This document shows, in pieces, positions 1 through 6,499 of a stretch of 6,538 nt of DNA (positions within the stretch are counted from its first letter, which is position 1; each line of letters opens with the position of its first letter). Origin of the DNA: Rhodobacteraceae bacterium UBA996 (GTDB lineage: Bacteria > Pseudomonadota > Alphaproteobacteria > Rhodobacterales > Rhodobacteraceae). Both the position numbers and the translations under genes were made by a program. The notes beneath the pieces were generated by a model, which was not told the DNA's origin, did no database searches, and worked only from the letters and a program-made list of their open reading frames with translations. Location: NCBI GenBank assembly GCA_002291955.1, contig DBBA01000297.1, forward strand, positions 12,262 through 18,799, read 5' to 3'.

Positions 1-317
1 CCCCCGTCGCGCAGGAACAGGCCGGCGACGCCTGGGTGATCCGCTTCACCATGCCGTCGGACTTCACGCTGGCCACCCTGCCGCGCCCGCGCGACCCCGC
101 GATCCGGCTCGTGGAGCTTCCCGGCGACCGGCAGGCGGTGCTGCGCTTCTCGGGCCTCGCGGGGGCCAGCACCTGGACCGCGCGCGAAGCCAACCTGGCT
201 GCCTGGGTCGCCGCCCGGGGCCTGACCCCCACGGGCGCCATGCGGCACTACTGGTACGACGACCCCTTCACCCTGCCGTGGCGCCGCCGGAACGAGGTCG
301 CCCAACCCGTCGCGTGA
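1..317 (+). CDS. SOUL-family heme-binding protein, C-terminal part (5' truncated by window)
   Basis: The reading frame is open from position 3 to the TGA at 315-317, so about 104 codons of a longer gene are visible. The GTG at 36 lies inside the conserved domain and is not the true start. Visible landmarks fit the C-terminal half of the SOUL/HBP heme-binding family: PVAQ near the edge, then GDAWVIRFTMPS, LATLPRPRDP, a LRFSG strand segment, and the closing YWYDDPFTLPWRRRNEVAQP, which matches the family's usual YDPP...RRNEV ending. Complete family members are usually around 180-220 residues, so roughly half is missing. The family binds heme or other tetrapyrroles; the physiological role in alphaproteobacteria is not settled. 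Whether this copy has a signal peptide cannot be seen. It lies 130 bases upstream of tamA in the same orientation, which is too far to assume co-translation. No lysine or cysteine occurs in the visible part, matching the genes downstream. Confidence 0.88.
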   Translation, partial: PVAQEQAGDAWVIRFTMPSDFTLATLPRPRDPAIRLVELPGDRQAVLRFSGLAGASTWTAREANLAAWVAARGLTPTGAMRHYWYDDPFTLPWRRRNEVAQPVA

Positions 318-359
318 CCCCACCCGTCGCCTCGGGCGCCGGCGACCTGCCGCCACCCG

Positions 360-378
360 CGCCGGAACGTGACCGGCG
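360..378 (+). terminator. GC-rich hairpin, possible weak terminator after the SOUL gene
   Basis: CGCCGG at 360-365 and CCGGCG at 373-378 form a perfect six-base-pair stem around the seven-base loop AACGTGA. It lies 42 bases after the SOUL stop codon. There is no T-tract after it, so a classical intrinsic terminator is not supported. A third copy of the same hexamer (CCGGCG, 339-344) could pair with 360-365 instead. In DNA this GC-rich, a six-base stem can arise by chance. Confidence 0.25.
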
Positions 379-432
379 GGCGCTGGTCCTTGGCCCGGCA
401 CCCGGCTAGGGTTGCGCCGACGACAGCGGACC

Positions 433-438
433 GGGGGG
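433..438 (+). promoter_or_regulatory. Shine-Dalgarno-like G-run for the tamA GTG start
   Basis: A run of six G ends nine bases before the GTG at 448, which is suitable spacing for a ribosome binding site. It helps choose GTG 448 over the upstream in-frame TTG at 412 and the ATG at 496, which falls inside the signal peptide. Confidence 0.45.
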
Positions 439-447
439 CTGCCGCCA

Positions 448-2274
448 GTGATACGGGCATGGTCAAGGGGCATTGCGGGGCTGGCGGCGGCATCCATGCT
501 GGCGCTGCCGGCCCATGCGTTCGACGCCCTGACCTTCGACATCCCCGATGCGGGCGACGGCCTGCAGGACCGCGTCACTGCCGCCTCGGGCCTGCGCGAC
601 CTCAAGGACCGCGGCATCACCGACCCGCAGGAAGTCATCGCCACCGCCCGCGCGGAATACGCCCGCCTCCTGGGCGCGATGTATGCCGAAGGGCGCTACA
701 ACGCCGTCATCTCGGTCCGCGTGGACGGGACCGAGGCCGCGGACCTGTCCCCCTTCGCCGCGCCGGGCCGGGTGGGCACCGTGGCAATCCGGGTGGACCC
801 GGGCGCCGCCTTCCGCTTCGGCACGGCGCGGGTGGCCCCGCTCGCCCCGGCCACCGACCTGCCCGACGGCTTCGCCCCCGGCGAAACGGCGGCCGCGGGC
901 ACCATCCGCGCCGCCGCCGCCGCCGGGATCCTGGGCTGGCGCAACGCCGGCCACGCCCAGGCCGCCGCGACCGGCCAGCGCATCGTCGCCCGCCACGCCG
1001 ACCGCATCCTGGACGCCGACATCACGCTCGACCCCGGTCCCCGCCTGCGCTTCGGCACGCTCACCATCACCGGCGACACCCGCGTGCGCGAACGCGCCGT
1101 GCGCCGCATCGCGGGCTTCCCGACCGGCGAGGTCTACAGCCCCCAGGCGATCGAGACCGCCGCCAACCGCCTGCGCCGCACCGGCACCTTCCGCTCGGTC
1201 AGCCTGACCGAGGCCGAGCGTCCGAACCCCGACGGCACGCTCGACGTCACTCTGCAACTGGCCGACGAACGCCGCCGCCGCGCGGGCGCAGGCGTGGAAC
1301 TCAACTCGCTCGACGGGGTGCGGCTGTCGGCCTTCTACCTGCACCGCAACCTGACCGGCAGCGCCGAACGGCTGCGGGTGGACACCGCGATCAGCGGCAT
1401 CGGCGGCCAGACCGGCGGCTTCCGCGGCGACGGGGTGGACTTCACCCTTGGCGCCCGCGCCACCCGGCCCGCCAGCTGGGGCCCCGATACCGAGGTCTTC
1501 GTGCTGGGCGAGATCGAGGTCGAGGACGCGCCCGACTTCTACGCCGAGACCGCCCGTCTCGGGATCGGCGCAACCCGGCCGCTCGGCGAGAACCTGATCG
1601 GCGAACTGGCCCTGACCTACAGCCTCAGCCGGACCGAGGACCGCTTCGGCGACCGCGACGACAGCGTCGTCGCGCTGCCCTTCACGCTGACCTTCGACAG
1701 CCGCGACAACGCGCTTGATGCAACCGACGGGCTTTTCCTCAAGGGCACGGCGACACCCTTTGCCGGGCTTGGCGACACCGCCTCGGGCCTGCGGCTGGAC
1801 GGTGACGCGCGCGCCTACCTTGCGTTCGGCGACCGGCTGGTTCTGGCCGTGCGCGGGCAGCTCGGCACCGTCGAAGGGCCGTCGCTCCTCGATATCCCCG
1901 CGGCCGACCGCTACTTCTCGGGCGGGGGCGGCACCGTGCGCGGCCAGGAATTCCAGAGCCTGGGCGTGCGCATCGCCCGCGGCGCCCTCAGCGCGCAATC
2001 GGGCGGCGCCTCCTTCCTCGGCGCCAGCCTCGAGGCGCGGGTGGCCGTGACCGACAGCATCGGCGCGGTCGCCTTCGCCGACGTGGGCTACGTCAGCCCG
2101 GCCTCGCTGTTCGATTTCGACGCGGACGCCGGGGACAGCCACGCCGGCGCGGGCCTTGGCCTGCGCTACGACACCGGCATCGGCCCGATCCGGCTCGACG
2201 TGGGCGTGCCGGTGGGGGGCGAGGACGCGCTGAACGATCTGCAGGTCTACATCGGCATCGGGCAGGCCTTCTGA
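448..2274 (+). CDS. tamA: TamA, outer membrane translocation and assembly module subunit (Omp85 family)
   Basis: This 608-residue protein is predicted to be an outer membrane barrel partnering TamB. Residues 1-24 form a clear Sec signal peptide: an Arg-containing start, a GIAGLAAASMLALP core, and cleavage after AHA before FDALTFD. The periplasmic part can be divided into POTRA-like segments at about 25-118, 119-197 and 198-275. The last is clearest, with LRFGTLTITGDTRVRERAVRRIAGFPTG followed by a helix and TFRSVSLTEAE. The barrel covers about 276-608. It contains the Omp85 lid-loop motif V497-R498-G499 within GGGGTVRGQEFQSLG and ends in phenylalanine (YIGIGQAF), as expected for a BAM-recognised beta-signal. 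Length is close to other TamA proteins. GTG 448 is chosen for its signal peptide and upstream G-run; the open frame extends back past TTG 412 without adding a sensible N-terminus. It contains no cysteine and only two lysines. It overlaps tamB by one base. A generic BamA-like or FhaC-like protein is less likely because tamB follows directly. Confidence 0.95.
   Translation: MIRAWSRGIAGLAAASMLALPAHAFDALTFDIPDAGDGLQDRVTAASGLRDLKDRGITDPQEVIATARAEYARLLGAMYAEGRYNAVISVRVDGTEAADLSPFAAPGRVGTVAIRVDPGAAFRFGTARVAPLAPATDLPDGFAPGETAAAGTIRAAAAAGILGWRNAGHAQAAATGQRIVARHADRILDADITLDPGPRLRFGTLTITGDTRVRERAVRRIAGFPTGEVYSPQAIETAANRLRRTGTFRSVSLTEAERPNPDGTLDVTLQLADERRRRAGAGVELNSLDGVRLSAFYLHRNLTGSAERLRVDTAISGIGGQTGGFRGDGVDFTLGARATRPASWGPDTEVFVLGEIEVEDAPDFYAETARLGIGATRPLGENLIGELALTYSLSRTEDRFGDRDDSVVALPFTLTFDSRDNALDATDGLFLKGTATPFAGLGDTASGLRLDGDARAYLAFGDRLVLAVRGQLGTVEGPSLLDIPAADRYFSGGGGTVRGQEFQSLGVRIARGALSAQSGGASFLGASLEARVAVTDSIGAVAFADVGYVSPASLFDFDADAGDSHAGAGLGLRYDTGIGPIRLDVGVPVGGEDALNDLQVYIGIGQAF
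910..924 (+). repeat. Five tandem GCC triplets inside tamA
   Basis: Five perfect GCC codons encode Ala155-Ala159 in the second POTRA-like segment, within the alanine-rich stretch RAAAAAGILGW. Slippage here would change the helix length by whole residues without shifting the frame. It is a minor feature in a genome this GC-rich. Confidence 0.6.
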
Positions 2275-2276
2275 TG
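2259..2276 (+). promoter_or_regulatory. tamA/tamB stop-start overlap with weak ribosome binding site
   Basis: The tamA stop TGA (2272-2274) and tamB start ATG (2274-2276) share the A in TGATG, the usual arrangement for re-initiating ribosomes. GGCAGG at 2261-2266, seven bases before the ATG, is the only Shine-Dalgarno-like element and is weak. Expression of tamB therefore probably depends on tamA translation, keeping the two subunits in proportion. Confidence 0.7.
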
Positions 2277-5200
2277 CGCGCCCGTGCCCTTCTGATCGCC
2301 GCCGCGCTGGCCCTGACCCCCACCCTCGCCCCGGTTTCGGCCCTGGCGCAGGACGACGACGGTCCCGGCTTCCTGACCCGCCTTCTGCAGGACAACCTGT
2401 CGGGCGCGGGCCGCACCGTCACCATCCGCGGCTTCGAAGGCGCGCTGTCCTCGCAGGCACGGATGGCCGAACTGACCATTGCCGATGCCGACGGCGTCTG
2501 GCTGACGCTGCGCGACGCCACCCTCGACTGGAGCCGCGCCGCCCTGTTCAGCGGCCGGGTCGAGGTGCAGTCCCTCACCGCCCGCGAACTCATCATCGAC
2601 CGCATTCCGCCGTCCGAACCCGCCGCCCCCAGTCCCGAGGCGCAGGGCTTCGCGCTGCCCGACCTGCCGGTCTCGGTCGAGATCGGGCAACTCGCCGTCG
2701 ACCGCGCCGCCCTTGGCGCGCCGGTCCTCGGCCAGCCGGTCGAGGTGCGGCTGGGCGGCACCCTGACGCTCGCGGGCGGCGCAGGCGCGGCCGACATCGC
2801 GCTTGACCGGATCGACGGGCAGACCGGCCGGATCGCGCTGGTCGCCGACTATGCCAACGCCACCCGCGAACTGGCGCTGGACCTGTCGGTGACCGAAGGG
2901 CCGGGCGGGCTGGCCGCCACCGCGCTTGGCCTGCCGGGCAGCCCGTCCGTCGATCTGTCCGTGCAGGGCGCAGGCCCGCTCGACGCCTTCGATGCCCGCC
3001 TCCGGCTGGCGACCGCCGGGGCCGACCGGCTGACCGGGCAGTTGCGCCTGTCCGGCGCGGGTGACGGCGGCACCGCCTTCGACGGCACGCTCCAGGGCGA
3101 CGTGGCCCCCCTGTTCCTGCCCGACTACGCCGCCTTCTTCGGCCCCGACGTGCGGCTGACCGTCCGCGGCACCCGCGCGGGCGACGGGGCGCTGGCCCTG
3201 TCCGCCGTCAACCTGCGCGCCGCCGCCCTGTCCCTGCAGGGCGCCGCCCGCATCGCCCCCGGTGGCCTGCCCGAAAGCTTCGCCGTCGCAGGCCGCATCG
3301 CCGCCGACGACGGCAACCCCGTCCTTCTGCCCGTGGCCGGGGACGCCATCACCGTCTCCCGCGCCGACCTGACCGCCGAATTCGACGCCGCCCGGGGCGA
3401 CGGCTGGCGCACCCGCTTCGACATCGCGGGGCTGACCCGCGGCGACGTCTCGATCGCCACGCTCGCGCTCGGCATCGACGGCACCATCACCGGCGGCGCG
3501 ACTCCCGCCGTCGCCGCCGACATCACCTTTGCCGCCGACGGCCTGGGCCACGCCGACCCGGCCCTTGCCGGCGCCCTCGGCACCGGACTGGCAGGCGGTG
3601 CGCGCATCGACTGGCAGGCCGGGCAACCCGTGGCGCTGACCGGCCTGTCCGTCACCGGCGCGGGCCTCGCCCTGACCGGCCGCGCCACGCTCGACACCGC
3701 GCAGGGGATCGCCATCGCGGGCGCCGCGGACCTGAGCGCCGACGACCTGTCGCGCTTCGCGGGCCTCGTCGGCCGACCCGTCGCCGGAGGCATTACAGGG
3801 AACATCGACGGCGAAGGCGACGCGCTGGCCGGGACCTTCGACATCGCCCTGACCGTCTCCGGCCAGGACCTGACGCTGGGCCTGCCCGAAGCCGACCCCT
3901 ACCTGCGCGGCGCGACCGAGATCCAGGTCTTTGCCCGCCGCGACGCCGGGGGCACCTTCATCGACCAGATGATGGTGACGGGCGACGGCGTGACGCTGGA
4001 CGGAACCCTGTCCCTGACCACGCCCGAAGGCGCCACCAGCCCGCAGGCCGCAGGCACCGCGACCTTCAGGCTGAACGACATCGCGCCCCTGTCCGCCCGC
4101 GCCGGGCGTCCCCTGACCGGCGGAATCGCGGGGCAACTGGACCTGACCGCCACGCTCGACGGCCAGACCGCACACATCGACGCCGACCTGACCGGCAACA
4201 CCCTGTCCCTGGGTATACCAGAGGCTGACGCCTACCTCGGCGGCGCCACCCGGCTGACCCTGTCGGTCAGCCGCGACGGCACCACGGGCCGCATCGACCG
4301 GCTCGCGCTCGACACCCGGGACGGCCCCCGCACCGTGGAATTCGACGCCTCGGGCGACCTGAGCTTTCCCGACAGCGCCGCACCCGGCTTCGACGGCACG
4401 GCAACCGCCCGCGTCAGCGACCTGTCGCCCCTGTCATCCGTCGCAGGCCGCGCGCTGGCCGGCGGGGCACAGGCGACCATCATCGGCCGCCTGACGTCCG
4501 ACCTGCGGAACGCCGACATCGCCGTGGACAGCACGGCCACGGCCCTTTCCGTCGGCGGTACCGCGCTGGGCGACATCACCGCCACCCTGCAAGCCACCCG
4601 CGACGGCACGGCCGCCCGCATCGCGTCCCTGTCCCTGACCGGCGCAGGCGTCAGCGCCACCGGATCGGGCGACCTGACCCTGCCCGACGACGGCACCGCC
4701 CCCGCCTTCGACGGCACGCTGGACGTGGACGTGGCCGACCTGTCGCGCCTGTCCGGCCTGACCGGCACCCGCCTGTCGGGCGCCATCACCGCCCGCGCCA
4801 GCGGGCAGATCATCACTGACCTGTCGGCCTTCGACACCATGTTGACCGCCGCCGCCTCCGGCCTGTCCACCGGCCAACCCGAGGCCGACCGCATCCTGGG
4901 CGGCCGCGCCGACCTGTCCCTGTCGGCCAGCCGCGCAGGCGACGCCATCGCGATCCGCACCGCCCGCCTGACCACCGCCCGCGGCGCGACCGAGGCGACC
5001 GGCGCGCTCAACGGCCGCGACGGTGAACTCCGCCTGACCTCGACCCTCGATGACCTGGGGCTTCTGGTCCCGGGCATCACCGGTCCTGTACGGCTGACCG
5101 GCACGGTGGCCGAGGCACCGGGCGCGCTGACCGTGGCGCTGGATGCGACCGGCCCTGCGGGCGTCACCGGACAGGCCCGCGGCACCGTCGCACGCACGGG

Positions 5201-6497
5201 GGCCACCGCCGACCTGTCGCTGACCGGCACCGCGCCGCTCGCGCTCGCCAACCCGTTCATCGCGCCGCGCAACCTCGCGGGGACCGCCCGCTACGACCTG
5301 CGCCTGAACGGTGCCCCCTCGCTCGGCGCGCTGTCGGGCACTGTCACGCTTGACGGCGGGCGCATCGTGGACCCCGGCCTTGCGCTGGTCATCCAGGACC
5401 TGGGCGGGACCGCCACGCTGTCCGGCGGGCGGGCCACGCTGAACCTCGCGGCGCGGTCGCAGGCGGGCGGCGGCCTGACCCTGTCCGGGCCCGTCACCCT
5501 GTCCGCACCCTTCGCGGCCGACCTGCGCGCGGGCCTGACCGGCCTGCGCCTGACCGACCCCGCGCTGTTCGACACCAGCCTGTCGGGCAGCGTCACGGTC
5601 GCGGGCCCGCTCACCGGCGGCGCGCGCATCGGTGGCCTGATCGACGTGGGCCGCACCGAGGTCCGCATCCCGTCCTCGGGCTACGGCGTGTCGGGCGAAC
5701 TGCTGGAACTGGTCCACCTCGACGAACCCGCCGACGTGCGCCAGACCCGCGCCCGGGCGGGCCTTCTCGCGGCGGGCGAGGCGCGGGCGACCGGCACCGG
5801 CCCGGCCTTCCCGCTCGACCTCACGATCCGTGCGCCCGACCAGGTGTTTGTCCGCGGCCGGGGGCTGGATGCCGAACTCGGCGGCACGCTGCGGCTGGCG
5901 GGTTCGACCGCCGCACTGGCCCCCGAAGGCGGGTTCCGCCTGATCCGCGGGCGGCTCGACCTGCTGGGCAAGCGGCTCGACCTCACCTCGGGCCTTGTCC
6001 GGCTGGAAGGCGGCGCGGGCCCCTGGCTGGAACTGACCGCCGAAGGCGCCAGCGCCGACACCCGGGTGTTCGTCGATGTCACCGGCCCGGCCGCCCAGCC
6101 CGAATTCACCTTCCGCTCCGAACCCGACCTGCCCCAGGACGAGGTTCTGGCCGTGTTCCTGTTCGGCCGCGACGTCACGCAACTGTCCGCGCTCCAGGCC
6201 CTGCAACTGGCCGGCGCGGTCGCCGAACTCGCGGGCCGCGGCGGCGCAGGCATCGTGTCGCGCCTGCGCGGCGGCCTCGGCCTTGACGACCTCGACGTGT
6301 CCACCGCCGAGGACGGCACGACCGCCGTCCGCGGCGGGCGCTACCTGTCCGAGAACGTCTATACCGACGTGACCGTGCAGGGCGGCGAGACGGTCATCAA
6401 CCTGAACCTCGACGTGATCGACAACGTCACGATCAAGGGCAGCGTGTCGTCCGACGGCGGCACCGGGCTTGGCGTGTTCTACGAACGCGACTTCTGA
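2274..6497 (+). CDS. tamB: TamB, periplasm-spanning translocation and assembly module protein (DUF490)
   Basis: This 1407-residue protein is the TamA partner, thought to bridge inner and outer membranes as a long beta-groove and to act in outer membrane protein assembly and phospholipid transport. Residues 1-25 look like a signal peptide (RARALLIAAALALT core, ending SALA before QDDDG). A conserved N-terminal segment follows (FLTRLLQDNLSGAGRTVTIRGFEGALSS, then TLDWSRAALFSGRVEVQSL). The long middle consists of beta-rich repeats, with four clear units at 491-926. The C-terminal DUF490 region, roughly 1040-1407, includes VRIPSSGYG (from 1130), EPADVRQTRARAGL (1151-1164), QVFVRGRGLDAELGG (from 1190), FLFGR (1295-1299), an amphipathic QLSALQALQLAGAVAELAG helix, and the terminal GLGVFYERDF ending in Phe. 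It is longer than E. coli TamB (about 1260 residues). There is no cysteine and only two lysines were found. The ATG at 2274 is fixed by the signal sequence and the overlap with tamA. Identification is firm; the cargo in this organism is unknown. Confidence 0.95.
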   Translation: MRARALLIAAALALTPTLAPVSALAQDDDGPGFLTRLLQDNLSGAGRTVTIRGFEGALSSQARMAELTIADADGVWLTLRDATLDWSRAALFSGRVEVQSLTARELIIDRIPPSEPAAPSPEAQGFALPDLPVSVEIGQLAVDRAALGAPVLGQPVEVRLGGTLTLAGGAGAADIALDRIDGQTGRIALVADYANATRELALDLSVTEGPGGLAATALGLPGSPSVDLSVQGAGPLDAFDARLRLATAGADRLTGQLRLSGAGDGGTAFDGTLQGDVAPLFLPDYAAFFGPDVRLTVRGTRAGDGALALSAVNLRAAALSLQGAARIAPGGLPESFAVAGRIAADDGNPVLLPVAGDAITVSRADLTAEFDAARGDGWRTRFDIAGLTRGDVSIATLALGIDGTITGGATPAVAADITFAADGLGHADPALAGALGTGLAGGARIDWQAGQPVALTGLSVTGAGLALTGRATLDTAQGIAIAGAADLSADDLSRFAGLVGRPVAGGITGNIDGEGDALAGTFDIALTVSGQDLTLGLPEADPYLRGATEIQVFARRDAGGTFIDQMMVTGDGVTLDGTLSLTTPEGATSPQAAGTATFRLNDIAPLSARAGRPLTGGIAGQLDLTATLDGQTAHIDADLTGNTLSLGIPEADAYLGGATRLTLSVSRDGTTGRIDRLALDTRDGPRTVEFDASGDLSFPDSAAPGFDGTATARVSDLSPLSSVAGRALAGGAQATIIGRLTSDLRNADIAVDSTATALSVGGTALGDITATLQATRDGTAARIASLSLTGAGVSATGSGDLTLPDDGTAPAFDGTLDVDVADLSRLSGLTGTRLSGAITARASGQIITDLSAFDTMLTAAASGLSTGQPEADRILGGRADLSLSASRAGDAIAIRTARLTTARGATEATGALNGRDGELRLTSTLDDLGLLVPGITGPVRLTGTVAEAPGALTVALDATGPAGVTGQARGTVARTGATADLSLTGTAPLALANPFIAPRNLAGTARYDLRLNGAPSLGALSGTVTLDGGRIVDPGLALVIQDLGGTATLSGGRATLNLAARSQAGGGLTLSGPVTLSAPFAADLRAGLTGLRLTDPALFDTSLSGSVTVAGPLTGGARIGGLIDVGRTEVRIPSSGYGVSGELLELVHLDEPADVRQTRARAGLLAAGEARATGTGPAFPLDLTIRAPDQVFVRGRGLDAELGGTLRLAGSTAALAPEGGFRLIRGRLDLLGKRLDLTSGLVRLEGGAGPWLELTAEGASADTRVFVDVTGPAAQPEFTFRSEPDLPQDEVLAVFLFGRDVTQLSALQALQLAGAVAELAGRGGAGIVSRLRGGLGLDDLDVSTAEDGTTAVRGGRYLSENVYTDVTVQGGETVINLNLDVIDNVTIKGSVSSDGGTGLGVFYERDF
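3420..3743 (+). repeat. Diverged copy of the tamB repeat (unit 0)
   Basis: Residues 383-490 open with DIAGLTRGD and span 108 residues, in register with the units that follow. GLGHADPALAGALG aligns with LGIPEADAYLGGAT of unit 2, and the AD (D428) lies 63 residues before the next opening Asp, against 61 and 64 in units 1 and 2. The later GLSVTGAGLALTGRATL resembles SLTGAGVSATGSGDLTL of unit 3. The PEAD motif itself is not intact and the first half aligns poorly. Confidence 0.5.
3744..5051 (+). repeat. Four in-frame protein repeats of 105-114 residues inside tamB
   Basis: The units begin at D491 (3744), D602 (4077), D716 (4419) and D822 (4737), and a diverged fifth opening follows at D927 (5052). 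Each opens with D-[LI]-[SA]-x-[LF]-[SA] and a Gly-rich strand such as AGRPLTGGIAG. Units 1, 2 and 4 then carry PEAD and a Gly-containing segment, with the Pro always 47 residues after the opening Asp (P538, P649, P869). A strand like LTLSVSRDG follows, and units tend to close with FDGT plus an alternating strand leading into the next Asp. At DNA level the copies differ at many synonymous sites, so the duplications are old. They are best read as successive beta-groove modules of TamB. Confidence 0.85.
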
Positions 6498-6499
6498 GA

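Larger units (their letters stand above)
318..447. other. Intergenic region between the SOUL gene and tamA
   Basis: This 130-base gap contains no plausible gene. It holds a small GC-rich hairpin (listed separately) and a G-run just before the tamA start. A promoter for tamA would be expected here if the SOUL gene is terminated, but only weak matches are visible: TTGGCC at 390-395, and CTAGGG at 406-411 as a possible -10 with a poor -35 seventeen bases upstream (CTGGTC, 383-388). Neither is good enough to call. Read-through from the SOUL gene remains possible. Confidence 0.6.

Noticed and set aside
383..411. Promoter with CTGGTC and CTAGGG boxes upstream of tamA
   Set aside because: The 17-base spacing is right but the -35 box matches the consensus at only two positions, so it is not distinguishable from background.
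412..414. TTG as the tamA start
   Set aside because: It would add RRRQRTGGLPP ahead of a complete signal peptide and lacks a good ribosome binding site. GTG 448 has a G-run at suitable spacing.
369..1718. Plus-strand open frame of 449 codons overlapping tamA in another frame
   Set aside because: Its product is an Arg/Pro/His-rich string typical of a shifted GC-rich frame, whereas tamA has a signal peptide, POTRA-like segments and a barrel in the competing frame.
463..2142. Long open frame (559 codons) on the minus strand opposite tamA
   Set aside because: In DNA this GC-rich, stop codons are rare in every frame. The translation is a Gly/Ala/Arg-rich mix with no recognisable domain and exactly shadows tamA.
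1..2274. SOUL-tamA-tamB as a heme transport operon
   Set aside because: The 130-base gap and the possible hairpin argue against a tight operon, and nothing else in the window concerns heme.
2247..4175. Minus-strand open frame of 642 codons opposite tamB, with another at 4434-6206
   Set aside because: These are compositional shadows of tamB with low-complexity Gly/Gln/Ala/Arg content, no family features, and no start region or operon context.
3744..5051. tamB repeats as an adhesin or autotransporter passenger
   Set aside because: The Thr/Gly/Asp-rich repeats look adhesin-like, but the conserved TamB N-terminus, the DUF490 C-terminus and the tamA overlap identify the protein, and no autotransporter barrel is present.
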